From an uncultured Pseudomonadota bacterium (GTDB lineage Bacteria > Myxococcota_A > UBA796 > GCA-2862545): 64,000 bases of DNA. Shown here in pieces: positions 35,958-47,455 of the stretch (its first letter is position 1; every line of letters begins with the position of its first letter). Below the pieces are notes generated by a model that saw nothing but the letters and a program-made list of their open reading frames with translations, had not been told where the DNA came from and made no database searches. Both the position numbers and the translations under genes were made by a program. The stretch spans positions 1-64,000 of the forward strand of contig CAIOSP010000001.1 of assembly GCA_903861005.1 (NCBI GenBank), given 5' to 3'.

Positions 35958-36959
35958 ATGACCCGCACCACCCTCTCGACCCTCTTCATCGCCGCCCTGG
36001 CAGGCGCGTGCAGCGACACCACCACGTTCGCCGACCGGCAGTTTGAGGAGGCTTGGCAGCAGTCGCCCAGCGCCGAGGCCGACATCCTGTTCGTCGTCGA
36101 CAACTCGGGCTCCATGGCCGACGAGCAGTCGCTGCTGGCCGCGGGCTTCAACTCGTTCATCTCCGAGATCGAGAGCACGGGCACCGACTTCCACATCGGC
36201 GTCGTGACCACCGAGTTCGCGCACAACGACGCCAAGCGCGGCCGCCTGCTCGGCTCGCCGTCCGTGCTGACGGCCAACGACGACTACGAGCGCCTCTTCC
36301 AGGAGCGCGTGCACGTGGGCATCGAAGGCAGCGGCAAGGAGCAGGGCCTGGAGGCCGCGTCCTACGCGCTGTCGTCGGTGATGACGACCGGCCCCAACTC
36401 AGGCTTCATGCGCGAAGACGCGAGCCTGCTGGTGGTCGTGGTGTCGGACGAAGACGACTGCTCCGATGCGGGCCGCCTGGGCGCCGATGACGATGGCAGC
36501 AAGTGCTACATCTGGTCCGACCAGCTGACGCCCGTCGGAAACTACGTCACCGACCTGCAGTCGCAGAAGGCGGACCCCACGCGCGTGAAGATCGCGGGCA
36601 TCGTCGGCCCCGACACCGCGGGGTCCATCTGCAAGGACGAGACCATGCCTGGCAAGCGCTACGAGCAGGCCGCGGCGATGACCGCAGGTATGACCTCGTC
36701 GATCTGCCAGGGTGACTGGTCGGCGTTCATGGACCAGCTCGGTCTGACCGCGGCAGGCATCTACACCTCGTTCCCGCTGAGCCACGGCGCCGCGCCTGGC
36801 ACGCTCCAGGTGTTCGTCGACGACGCGCCCGTGCCCCTGAGCGACATCGACGGCTACACGTACGACGGTGAAGCGCACACCATCACCTTCCACGGGATCT
36901 GGCTGCCCGACCGCGGGTCGAACGTGAACGCCACCTACACCATCGAGGCCGGCACCTGA
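35958..36959 (+). CDS. VWA-domain lipoprotein
   Basis: This encodes 333 residues from ATG 35958 (GGAG six bases upstream). A lipoprotein-like signal ends at 'LAGACSD'. The VWA domain (about 35-260) begins 'ADILFVVDNSGSMADEQ', an intact MIDAS (D-x-S-x-S). Cysteine pairs (DDCSDA/SKCYIW and SICKDE/SSICQG) suggest disulfides. The C-terminal 70 residues are beta-rich. Such lipoproteins are abundant in myxobacteria and probably mediate metal-dependent binding at the surface. It is divergent from the degenerate sigma gene. Confidence 0.8.
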   Translation: MTRTTLSTLFIAALAGACSDTTTFADRQFEEAWQQSPSAEADILFVVDNSGSMADEQSLLAAGFNSFISEIESTGTDFHIGVVTTEFAHNDAKRGRLLGSPSVLTANDDYERLFQERVHVGIEGSGKEQGLEAASYALSSVMTTGPNSGFMREDASLLVVVVSDEDDCSDAGRLGADDDGSKCYIWSDQLTPVGNYVTDLQSQKADPTRVKIAGIVGPDTAGSICKDETMPGKRYEQAAAMTAGMTSSICQGDWSAFMDQLGLTAAGIYTSFPLSHGAAPGTLQVFVDDAPVPLSDIDGYTYDGEAHTITFHGIWLPDRGSNVNATYTIEAGT

Positions 36960-36968
36960 GCGGCCGCG

Positions 36969-37550
36969 CTACGGCGCGCGGTCACACACGTAGACGAACG
37001 CGGGGGGCACGTTGCCCCAGATCACGGGCGACAGGTGAACGCGGTCGAAGGTGCGCTCCAGCAGCGCCCGCGCGCGCCTGCCCGCGGGCAGATACGGCGA
37101 GTGGGCGTACGTGAACGTCACCAGGCGCCCACCCGGCTTGAGCACCGTCAGGATCGCGTCGAACACCTCCTTCTGGAGGGGCGCCGGCCAGGCCGCGAAC
37201 GGCAGGCTGCTCACCACGCGGTCCACGTGCGGCCAGCCCCGCTCGGCGATCAGCCGGGGCAGATCCTGGGCGTAGGCCTCGGCGACCTCGACCCCCGGCA
37301 CGTTCTCGCGACACTTGGCCGCCAAGCCGACGTCCGGCTCCAGCACGAGCACGTCATGGTGCGGGTGCGCGTCGCGCAGCGCGCGGGTCATGGGGCCGGT
37401 GCCGGCGCCCAGCTCGACCACGTGGTCGCCGTCCTCGATGTGGGCCAGCGCCACCATGGTGGACGCGAGCGCACGTGACGACGGCGCGATGGCGCCGACG
37501 CCCGCAGGCTTGCGCGCGAGCGCACCGAGAAAGGTCCGAAGCTCGCTCAT
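36969..37550 (-). CDS. SAM-dependent methyltransferase, phospholipid N-methyltransferase-like
   Basis: This encodes 193 residues. Motif I is 'VVELGAGTGPMTRAL', the acidic residue ending motif II is in 'DVLVLEPD', and 'VDRVVSSLPFAAWP' carries the post-I/motif IV region characteristic of PmtA/rRNA-dimethylase-like enzymes acting on phosphatidylethanolamine. 'LKPGGRLVTFTY' is motif VI. No membrane helix is present, as for other PmtA-type enzymes. ATG 37550 lacks a clear ribosome-binding site. It is convergent with the VWA lipoprotein (stops nine bases apart). The substrate is inferred by resemblance only. Confidence 0.72.
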   Translation of the reverse strand: MSELRTFLGALARKPAGVGAIAPSSRALASTMVALAHIEDGDHVVELGAGTGPMTRALRDAHPHHDVLVLEPDVGLAAKCRENVPGVEVAEAYAQDLPRLIAERGWPHVDRVVSSLPFAAWPAPLQKEVFDAILTVLKPGGRLVTFTYAHSPYLPAGRRARALLERTFDRVHLSPVIWGNVPPAFVYVCDRAP

Positions 37551-37645
37551 CGTAGAGACCCACCCTTGGCCGCCGTGGGTATCACCCCGCATCGAGGGCG
37601 ACGCAAGGCAGCTCCGGGGTATGCTCCTCGCGAGAGGGGTCTTGC

Positions 37646-38575
37646 ATGCTGCCCGTGCTTGATGTGCTGTCCAGCCAAGTGCTGCTCGGGCTGGCCCTCG
37701 GCACCATCCCGGCGCTCACCATGGCGCTGATGGTGCACCGGCTTGGCCTGTCGAACCCTGAGCCCGGCGCCCGAACCCCGTCCGGCGTGGTCGGGACCTT
37801 CCTGGTCACCTGGGCCGCGGTCGCCGCCTGGATGGGCGGCCTGGCGGGCGCGGTGCCGGACCTGATGACCTTCCCGTGGGCCGCCTGGGGTGCTGGCGTC
37901 TGTACGTTCGTGGGCCTCGCGGGCGCCGCACGCGCCGACGCGGCCGCCATGGAGGTGCTCAAGCTGATCGAGGGCCGAGTGACCAGCAGCCAAGCCGCGA
38001 CCATGAACGTCGAGGACTTCGCGCGCCTCACCCGCGCCGTGCGGGGTGGCATCCGCTCGCTCACCGCGTTGGCGCTGGTGGTGCTGTGGGTGGATGTGCT
38101 GCCGCTCGGCGAGTTCACCTGGGCGGCGAACAAGCTGTTCCTGCTCGCGGTCAACCTGGCGGCGGCCGCGCTCGTCGTCAGCCTGGTGCTGGTCGCGATG
38201 GACGCGCTGGAGTCGCCCGAGGTGGCAGACGCGCGCAAGATGGCCATCCCGCTGGCCCTGCTGCTCGCCGCCATCACCGTGATCGGCGGCATCGGGATCA
38301 CCGCGGGCATCGTCCTGCTGGCGGTGCTGTGGTGGGAGCGCCGCCGCGTGCTGCCGGTGCTTCGCGAGCTGTGGTCGGGGGTGCGCCTGCACGCGCGCTT
38401 CGACGATCTGCGCAACCGCAACATCTTCATCGATGGTCAGGCCGCCACCATCGCGCGCATCGGGCCGATGACCACGATCGTCACCCACGGCGACGGCGAC
38501 CGCACGTGGCGCAACGACGAGCTGTGGGCGCGGGTCGCGGACGGCGGACCCGCCGGGTCGAGCCGCATCCCGTAG
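37646..38575 (+). CDS. Integral membrane protein of unknown function
   Basis: This encodes 309 residues with about six hydrophobic helices (8-28, 46-66, 70-92, 133-152, 158-180, 198-222). A cytoplasmic C-terminal segment 'FDDLRNRNIFIDGQAATIARIGPMTTIV' looks like a short KOW/SH3-type beta barrel similar to that of MscS-like proteins, though the family is not certain. The start is ATG 37646 after GAGGGG. It is convergent with the glycosyltransferase gene (13-base gap). Confidence 0.65.
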   Translation: MLPVLDVLSSQVLLGLALGTIPALTMALMVHRLGLSNPEPGARTPSGVVGTFLVTWAAVAAWMGGLAGAVPDLMTFPWAAWGAGVCTFVGLAGAARADAAAMEVLKLIEGRVTSSQAATMNVEDFARLTRAVRGGIRSLTALALVVLWVDVLPLGEFTWAANKLFLLAVNLAAAALVVSLVLVAMDALESPEVADARKMAIPLALLLAAITVIGGIGITAGIVLLAVLWWERRRVLPVLRELWSGVRLHARFDDLRNRNIFIDGQAATIARIGPMTTIVTHGDGDRTWRNDELWARVADGGPAGSSRIP

Positions 38576-38588
38576 TCCCGGGCGCGCG

Positions 38589-40070
38589 TCACTCTGCAGG
38601 CGTCGCGCACACAAAGCGCGTCGAACCTGCCGGGGACGGCGCGCGCGCGCAGCCGGGAACGTCGACCTCGATAGGGTCTCCGAACACGATCACGTTCGGC
38701 GCGATCCCCGCCGCGGGCGCGTCGCACGGGATCAGGCGCCTGCCCTGCACCTGCTCGCAGTCGTGGATGCCGTGGCAGGACGGCGCGTCGGGCAGGGCGC
38801 GGGCGTGCTGGCCGGTCAGGTCGTAGACCATCGGCAGCACAAGCCCCTTCGGGCACAGCGCCAGATCGCCGGGCGGGAACGTGCCGTCGAGGATGGCGAC
38901 GGCGATCTCGCGTTCGGCGTCGGACGCGCGCTGCACGCCCACGTCCGCTGAGGCTCGGGCGCGCAGGAAGGTCGCGAACAGCACGGCGAGCGCCACCGCG
39001 GCCGCACCACGCGCGGGCCGCCAACGGAGCAGCGTCGGCGCCGCCGCGATCACCGGCGCCACCAGCACGACCATGCCCACGGCGACGGGGGCGCGCACAT
39101 GGCGCACCGCCGCGAACGGGATCACCGCGAACGGCAGCGTCCACGCAGCGATCACCAGCACGCGCAGCGCGGGCGTCATGCGCCGCCACGACAGCGTGCA
39201 CGCCAGCAACACCACCAGCACGGTGAGCGCGGGCGCGCTGGGGTTGAGCAGGACGTCCGCCGCCCCCGCGTGCCACATCGGCGCCGCGTTCACGCCCAGG
39301 TCCAGGCCGACGACCTGATCGAGCACCGCGCCGATGCCGTGCTGCGGGGGCTCGCGGCGCGACACGTGCTGGGTGATCGGCCAGAACAGCGGCAGGAAGG
39401 CGACCGCCGCGGGCGCGTACAGCAGCGGCAGCGTCCGACGCCCGGGCAGCGCCAGCGCCCCCAGCAGACCCACACCGAGCAGCCAGGGCACGCTCAGGTA
39501 GTGCACCCACGGCAGGACCACCGCAGTACAGGCCACCGCCAACGCGGCGCGCGGACCTGGGCGAGCCACCCACGTGGTCAGCGCGACCAGGTGGAGCGAG
39601 AGAAGCCCCGCCCACAGCCCGTACGCCCGCGCCGTCACGCTGGAGTGAACCATCTGCGGGTCCATCGCGAGCAGCGCGCCCGCCAGCCACGCGCACCACC
39701 AGCGCCCGCCCACCGCGCGCGCCAGCCCCGCACCCAGCGCGACGCCGACCACGTTGGCGACCAGCGACACCACCCGCGCCGCGCCGAGCCGGTCTGCGCC
39801 GCCGCACAGAAGGATCACCCAGCGGATCAAGGGCGGGTTGACCAGGCTCTCCGCATCGTAGACCTGCCAGAGAAAGCCGCCCGGCACAAGGTTGGCGACC
39901 TCGTCCCCGTCCACCCCGTGCGCGAGGTCGGGCAGCCGCAGCGCGATCGCGAGCGCGACCGCCGCGGCGATCCCTGCCGCCGTCAGCGCGAGGTCGAGCT
40001 TGGGCGGCGTGACCGGGAGGTCAGCCCCATCCGGACCCCGTGCATCGACGTCCGCGCGGAGGTGCTGCAC
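38589..40070 (-). CDS. GT-C fold membrane glycosyltransferase (ArnT/PMT-like)
   Basis: About 493 residues with ten or more membrane helices. The first periplasmic loop has 'LAHGVDGDEVANLVPGG' with the Asp-Glu expected in GT-C enzymes that use polyprenyl-phosphate sugars, and 'SLVNPPLIRWVI' matches the 'HPPL' region of PMT_2 family members. The soluble C-terminal domain (about 385-493) has six cysteines. Candidate starts are GTG 40070 and TTG 40073, both behind GGGAG. Acceptor and sugar cannot be told. It is followed on the same strand side only by intergenic DNA. Confidence 0.75.
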   Translation of the reverse strand: MQHLRADVDARGPDGADLPVTPPKLDLALTAAGIAAAVALAIALRLPDLAHGVDGDEVANLVPGGFLWQVYDAESLVNPPLIRWVILLCGGADRLGAARVVSLVANVVGVALGAGLARAVGGRWWCAWLAGALLAMDPQMVHSSVTARAYGLWAGLLSLHLVALTTWVARPGPRAALAVACTAVVLPWVHYLSVPWLLGVGLLGALALPGRRTLPLLYAPAAVAFLPLFWPITQHVSRREPPQHGIGAVLDQVVGLDLGVNAAPMWHAGAADVLLNPSAPALTVLVVLLACTLSWRRMTPALRVLVIAAWTLPFAVIPFAAVRHVRAPVAVGMVVLVAPVIAAAPTLLRWRPARGAAAVALAVLFATFLRARASADVGVQRASDAEREIAVAILDGTFPPGDLALCPKGLVLPMVYDLTGQHARALPDAPSCHGIHDCEQVQGRRLIPCDAPAAGIAPNVIVFGDPIEVDVPGCARAPSPAGSTRFVCATPAE

Positions 40071-40274
40071 CAAGACGCTCCCGAAGGCTCGGCACTAGCC
40101 CAGCCACCCCGGCCGGGCGATCCGGGTCGTAGGGCGAGCGGCATCAGGGGCAGGATTCGGCGCATCGTGTCCTCCACTGAGGTGAAAGGGTCGGCCAGAC
40201 GTGGGTCCCCAGGCGAGTGCCCTCGCGCTGCCCGCCGGCGTCGCCCACCACCACCGCTCGCGCGGAGGCGCGAT

Positions 40275-40832
40275 TCACCACCACGCCTCGGGGTACTTCC
40301 TCCCGGACGACAGGTTGTTCACCAACAGACCAACCCCGACCAGCACCGCCGCGCCCAGTCCAACCGGGGCGAGCGCGTACGTGAACCCAAGCGCCTTGAG
40401 GTGCGCGGACCCGATCACGGCGATCAGCGCCGTAGCGCCACCCGGCGGGTGCAGCGTGCGCGTCAGGTGCATCACCGCGATCGCGGTCGACACGGCGAGC
40501 GCCGCAGCGACCTCCGGCGCGTTCGGTAGCGCCTGCTGGCAGGCCACGCCCACCAGCGCCGACACCACGTGCCCGCCGAGCACCGCGCGTGGCTGCGCGA
40601 ACGGGCTGCGCGGGGCACCGTAGACCAGCACCGCCGTGGCGCCCATCGACCCGATCACCAAGCCACGGTCGACGCCCACCAGCACCACCCGGCTGAGCGC
40701 GCCGAGCGCCGACAGACCCAGCGTCGCGCCCAGCCACGACCATCCGATCTCCGAGAGCGAGACGCGCGGGAGCGTGTGGTGGCCGTCGCCGCGGAGCTTG
40801 CGGAGCAGGTGGTGGAGCGCGCGCGCCGGCAT
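40275..40832 (-). CDS. HPP family integral membrane protein
   Basis: This encodes 185 residues with four hydrophobic helices. The signature 'LHPPGGATAL' (about 127-136) and 'SMGATAVLVYGAPRSPFAQPR...GGHVVSALVGV' are characteristic of the HPP family; some cyanobacterial and plant members transport nitrite. ATG 40832 is chosen because GGGGA lies five bases upstream and the HPP homology begins just after; the longer upstream frame is not conserved-looking. It is divergent from the MopE-like gene 134 bases away. Confidence 0.82.
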   Translation of the reverse strand: MPARALHHLLRKLRGDGHHTLPRVSLSEIGWSWLGATLGLSALGALSRVVLVGVDRGLVIGSMGATAVLVYGAPRSPFAQPRAVLGGHVVSALVGVACQQALPNAPEVAAALAVSTAIAVMHLTRTLHPPGGATALIAVIGSAHLKALGFTYALAPVGLGAAVLVGVGLLVNNLSSGRKYPEAWW

Positions 40833-40966
40833 CAGGGTCCCCAGAGGTGCCGGTCTAACGGCAACGGGCGAGCGGGCCACGCCGGGCTCCGCCGGGCGCC
40901 CACCTGGCACGTCGCCTTCCACCGGCGCCTCTGCTACGCTGCCGTCTGAACCTGGGGAACCCACAC

Positions 40967-43567
<2,601 letters not shown>

Positions 43568-43729
43568 ACGGGCGCGGCCGCGACCTGGCGGGCGCGGAGA
43601 TCCACTTGGCGCGGCTCTCGGGGTCGATCCGTTCGCTCCCGCGATGGCGCCCACCGCGTCATTTCCTGCGCCCTGACAGATCGTCCCGGCCCGCACGGGG
43701 ATACAACCCGGCCCCTGCCCTTTGCGCCG

Positions 43730-44176
43730 GTGGTGACCGTGTCCCGAGCCCTGTTCCTCTCCCTGTTCGCCCTCTGCGCGTGCGCGCCGCCTGCCGTCCC
43801 CGGCGCCGTCGGCGGTGACCCCGAGATCGAGCTGCTCTACCCGCCTCGGGATGCAGTCACGCTGCCGTTGGACGCGCAGGGGCGCCTGTCGTTCCTGGTG
43901 GTCGTCAGCCTCGACAACCTGGAGTTCGTCACGCCGTCCGACGACAACGCGGACGTGGACGGCCAGGGGCACTTCCACCTGAGCATCAACGACGTGTACA
44001 TCGATGCGCCGCCGCACCAGTACTACCCGTACATGTCGGCGCCCGACGACTACACGGTCGGCCAGGGGCTGTCGGTGCGCGTGTCGCTGCAGTCGAACAC
44101 GCACCGCGACCTGGACGCGTCCGCGTCTTGGGAGGACATCGCTGAGTACACGGTCGGCGAGGCGCCGAACCCGTGA
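43730..44176 (+). CDS. Small lipoprotein, first gene of the Ser/Thr-kinase operon
   Basis: This encodes 148 residues. A signal peptide with lipobox ends 'FALCACAPP', then a beta-sandwich-like domain ('LSFLVVVSLDNLEFVTP', 'GQGLSVRVSLQSNTHRDL'). Starts at GTG 43730, 43733 or 43739 are all possible; no strong ribosome-binding site resolves them. The stop overlaps the kinase start (GTGA), so the two are co-translated. Family unknown. It may present or receive the signal for the membrane kinase. Confidence 0.65.
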   Translation: MVTVSRALFLSLFALCACAPPAVPGAVGGDPEIELLYPPRDAVTLPLDAQGRLSFLVVVSLDNLEFVTPSDDNADVDGQGHFHLSINDVYIDAPPHQYYPYMSAPDDYTVGQGLSVRVSLQSNTHRDLDASASWEDIAEYTVGEAPNP

Positions 44177-45876
44177 GCGAGCCGTCCACCGAGGCGAAGA
44201 ACCGGAGGCGGTTCGAGCTGCGCAAGCGCATTGGCGCGGGCGCGTACGGCGAGGTGTTCCTGGCGGAGCAGGTGTCGAGCGGCGGCTTCCGTCGGCCCGT
44301 CGCGCTCAAGCTGCTCAACGAGACCGCGGCACGCATGAAGGAGGCCTCGCGTCGCATGCGCGACGAGGCGCGCATCCTGGGGCGCCTGTCGCACCGTCAC
44401 ATCGTCGAGGTCCTGGACCTCGTGCAGATCGGCGATCGCTGGGCGGTCGTCATGGCCTACGTGCCGGGCGCCGATCTGGAGCAGGTGCTCGCGCACCTGG
44501 AGGGCGAAGGCCGCGCCGTGCCCGGTCCGGCGGCGTGTGAGATCGGCGCGGCGATCGGTCGCGCGCTGGCCGCCGCCTGGGCCGCCACGGACGAGAAAGG
44601 TCGGCCGATGCGCGTGGTGCACCGCGACATCAAGCCGTCCAACGTGCGCATCACCCACGACGGCGAGGTGAAGGTCCTCGACTTCGGCATCGCGCGGGTG
44701 GAGCTGGATGGACGCGAGGCGCAGACGCGCAAGCCCGTGCTGATGGGCACGGAGCGGTACATGTCGCCCGAGCGGCTGCTGCTCGAAGGCGACGGTCCCC
44801 CTGGCGACGTGTACGCCATGGCGGCGACCGTCGTGGAGCTGATCACCGGGCAGCCGATCGGCCGCTCTCCGGTCCGCGACGAGCCCCACAAGGTGTTCGC
44901 CGATGGCGCGTCGCACGCGCTCATGGCCTACCTGCGCGGCCCGCACGAGGTGATCGAGGCGATCGTCGACACGGTGCGCTTGGCGCTCGACTCAGATCCG
45001 AACCGCCGTCCGGACGCGATGGCCTTCGCCCGGGTGATGGACGAGGGCGCGCGCAAGTTGGAGGGCGACAGCCTGGCCCAGTTCGCCGCCGAGGTGGTGT
45101 CGAGCGCCGCCCGCCGCGCCGAGGCCGAGCTTGAGTCGGCGACGGGGACGCTGATCGAGGGGTCGACCCCCGCCCCGGCCTCGCTGGGTGGAGAGGAGGT
45201 CGGGCCGCCCCCGCCGACCCGTGACCATCGCGGCTTGGTGCGCGTGGCGTTGGCCGTGGCGGGCCTGGCACTCCTAGGCACCATGGGGTGGATGGGCGCG
45301 GCCGCGCTGCGCGAACCCGACGCGCCCCCCGGCGATGGCGCGCCCGGACTCCGCGAGGCCGACGCCATCGCGACGCCGGACTTGGACGCGGCGCCGTCCG
45401 AGCCGGTGGGCGCGACGACCGCTCCCGCTCAGTCGCTCGGCAGTCCGGACGCGACCGGCGCTCCCGCGGAGCCGCTCCGTGGTCCGGACGCGATCGGCGC
45501 TCCGACGACACAGCCCAAGGCCCGGTCCGCGACCGTGACGCCGTCGACGACGCGCACGGTCCGCGCGCCCAGGGCCGAGGCGCCGCCGCCCACCGCGACG
45601 TCGCCGCTCGTCGAACCCGTCGCGCCCACCGCAGCTGCGGGCCCTCGGGTGTCCCGCGCGATGGTCGTCGTGACGGACGTGTCCGGCATTGACGTCACCT
45701 GCGGCGACAAGGTGTTTCACGGCACCTCGTCCGTGCGCATCGTCGACTTCCCGTCGGGCGAGTGCACCGTGCGCGCTGAGCGCGGCGGCACCTGGTTTCG
45801 TGGCTCAATTCGCATCGACGCACCGCGCGAAGTGGTGTGCACGGTGCAAGGGGACGCGCTCTCATGTCATGGATGA
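44173..45876 (+). CDS. Membrane Ser/Thr protein kinase (Hanks-type)
   Basis: This encodes 567 residues. The kinase domain (about 14-285) has 'GAGAYGEV', Lys46 in VALKLL, the catalytic loop 'HRDIKPSN' (Asp152, Asn157), DFG (Asp170) and 'GTERYMSPE'. One membrane helix lies near 354-377. After a long Pro/Ala/Thr-rich linker, a 75-residue C-terminal beta domain (from 'AMVVVTDVSGIDVTCGDKVF') resembles PEGA-type surface domains. GTG 44173 overlaps the upstream lipoprotein stop, and the C-terminal codons overlap the next gene by 13 bases. Architecture and operon suggest a kinase that couples to periplasmic partners. Confidence 0.9.
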   Translation: MSEPSTEAKNRRRFELRKRIGAGAYGEVFLAEQVSSGGFRRPVALKLLNETAARMKEASRRMRDEARILGRLSHRHIVEVLDLVQIGDRWAVVMAYVPGADLEQVLAHLEGEGRAVPGPAACEIGAAIGRALAAAWAATDEKGRPMRVVHRDIKPSNVRITHDGEVKVLDFGIARVELDGREAQTRKPVLMGTERYMSPERLLLEGDGPPGDVYAMAATVVELITGQPIGRSPVRDEPHKVFADGASHALMAYLRGPHEVIEAIVDTVRLALDSDPNRRPDAMAFARVMDEGARKLEGDSLAQFAAEVVSSAARRAEAELESATGTLIEGSTPAPASLGGEEVGPPPPTRDHRGLVRVALAVAGLALLGTMGWMGAAALREPDAPPGDGAPGLREADAIATPDLDAAPSEPVGATTAPAQSLGSPDATGAPAEPLRGPDAIGAPTTQPKARSATVTPSTTRTVRAPRAEAPPPTATSPLVEPVAPTAAAGPRVSRAMVVVTDVSGIDVTCGDKVFHGTSSVRIVDFPSGECTVRAERGGTWFRGSIRIDAPREVVCTVQGDALSCHG

Positions 45877-47348
45877 TCCTCGCCCTGCTGCGGACGGCTG
45901 ACGCCGCCGAGGTGGTCTGGCTCGACCCGTCTCCTACGTCCGAGGACGTGGCCCGCGTGGCGGTCGCGGCCGGCGCCACCCGCGCGCCGTACGACGCCAC
46001 CGCGTTCCGATTTGGGGCCACGGATCCGTCGGTGGCCGACGCCGCCGCGTGGGACTCGCTGGACGCCAGCCTGCGCGACGTTCGCCAGTACGAGACGCGG
46101 CTCGACGGCGAGCTGGTGATCATGCGCGACCTGGCCCGGCCGATCGCGGCGATCACGCTGCTCCGGGACACCACCCAGCGCGATCGGCTGTTCAACGCGC
46201 TGGTCTACCAGGGCTTCGCGGTCGACCGCTTCTTCATGGACGAGCTTGGCACCGACGAGCGCGCCAAGGATCTGCGCGCGCTGCTGCCGGACGGCACCGC
46301 GGTGCCGCAGCCCTGGTTCGACGCGATGGCGATCGATCCCACGCGCGTGCCGACGCCCTACGAGATCGCCGAGGCGCCGCAGCGCGCACGCTACGCGGCG
46401 ATGCGCGAGAAGGTGCTCGCGCTGCTCCCGGGCCTGCTGGTCGTGGAGGGCGCCATGCCGCGCGGCGCGCAGCTGTGGATCGACGGTCGCGCGGTCACGT
46501 TGGACGCCAGCGCGCAGGTGCGCTTGCCGCCGGGCCACCACGTCGCGCACATCGAGCGAGACGGTCACGTGCTCGCCCGCGCGTCGTTCCGCCTGGATCT
46601 CGCAGGCAGCGCGTCAATCGGCGTGGGGCTGTCGGACGAGGCCTGGTCCGGATGGCAGGTCGAGCTGCGCGACGATGGCCGCGTCGACGTGCCGCCGCCA
46701 CTCTGGCCCGCGATCCAGGCGCTCGGCGGCGAGGTGGTGGTCGCCTGGCACGACCACGGCAAGGCCGTGTCGGCGTCCACGCTCACCGTCGAGGGCTGCG
46801 AGCCGTTGGTCCTCGCGCGCGTCGAGAAGCCAAAAGAAGACGCGCCCGCCGAAGGCGGCGTGCACCTGCAGGTCGGCCTGGGTGTCGGCGGCGGCTGGTT
46901 CGAGAGCGGCGACTTCCTGCTGCAAGATCCGGCCCACGTGCCCGCGACGTTGGCGTCCGTGAACGCGGGCGCGGTGGACGCCTCGGCCGACTTCTCGGTC
47001 GCGCTCGGCCTGTTCCGCGCCAGCGTGATCGGCGACCTGACGGTGCCGATCGGGCCAGACCACGTCGCGTTCACCGGTGACGGGTCGATGCGCGTGCGTC
47101 CGGACGTGTCGCTCGGCCTGGGTGTGAAGTGGGCGCAGATCACGGCCGGCTTCCTGTTCCCGTACCACCCGACGGTGGGCGCCCGGGTGTCGGTGCCGGT
47201 GTGGAAGGGCCTGGAGGTGCTGGGCAGCGCGCGGATCGGGATCCCGGTGTCCGTCACACGCGCGGACGGGTCCAACTGGAAGGGTCTGCCGGTGGCCGAC
47301 CTGTGGGCGGGGATCGGCTGGCGGTTTGACGTGGCGACGCGGCGCTGA
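45864..47348 (+). CDS. Hypothetical envelope protein with PEGA-like and barrel-like parts
   Basis: This encodes 494 residues. A weak signal sequence (MILALLRTADA) precedes an alpha/beta part to about 195. A PEGA-like segment ('RGAQLWIDGRAVTLDASAQVRLPPGHHVAHIERDG', about 200-235) follows, then a C-terminal half of alternating strands ('HLQVGLGVGGGWFESGDF', 'DASADFSVALGLFRASVIGDL', 'RPDVSLGLGVKWAQITAGF') ending in an aromatic-Asp-Val pattern, as in outer-membrane barrels. ATG 45864 has GGGGA about nine bases upstream and overlaps the kinase gene. It may be the outer-membrane partner of the kinase. Role inferred only. Confidence 0.65.
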   Translation: MSWMILALLRTADAAEVVWLDPSPTSEDVARVAVAAGATRAPYDATAFRFGATDPSVADAAAWDSLDASLRDVRQYETRLDGELVIMRDLARPIAAITLLRDTTQRDRLFNALVYQGFAVDRFFMDELGTDERAKDLRALLPDGTAVPQPWFDAMAIDPTRVPTPYEIAEAPQRARYAAMREKVLALLPGLLVVEGAMPRGAQLWIDGRAVTLDASAQVRLPPGHHVAHIERDGHVLARASFRLDLAGSASIGVGLSDEAWSGWQVELRDDGRVDVPPPLWPAIQALGGEVVVAWHDHGKAVSASTLTVEGCEPLVLARVEKPKEDAPAEGGVHLQVGLGVGGGWFESGDFLLQDPAHVPATLASVNAGAVDASADFSVALGLFRASVIGDLTVPIGPDHVAFTGDGSMRVRPDVSLGLGVKWAQITAGFLFPYHPTVGARVSVPVWKGLEVLGSARIGIPVSVTRADGSNWKGLPVADLWAGIGWRFDVATRR

Positions 47349-47455
47349 GGGGCGCTGGGTGAGGCGACGGTCGACGTCGACCTACCGTGATGCGCCAGAG
47401 ACAGTGAAGTCGGCTCACGCCGCGGACGTCGCGTCGCCCGATCACCCGACCCCGC

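Noticed and set aside
37873-38826. Plus-strand frame overlapping the membrane-protein gene and running into the glycosyltransferase
   Set aside because: Arg/Gly/His-rich composition. It crosses two well-supported genes and has no ribosome-binding site.
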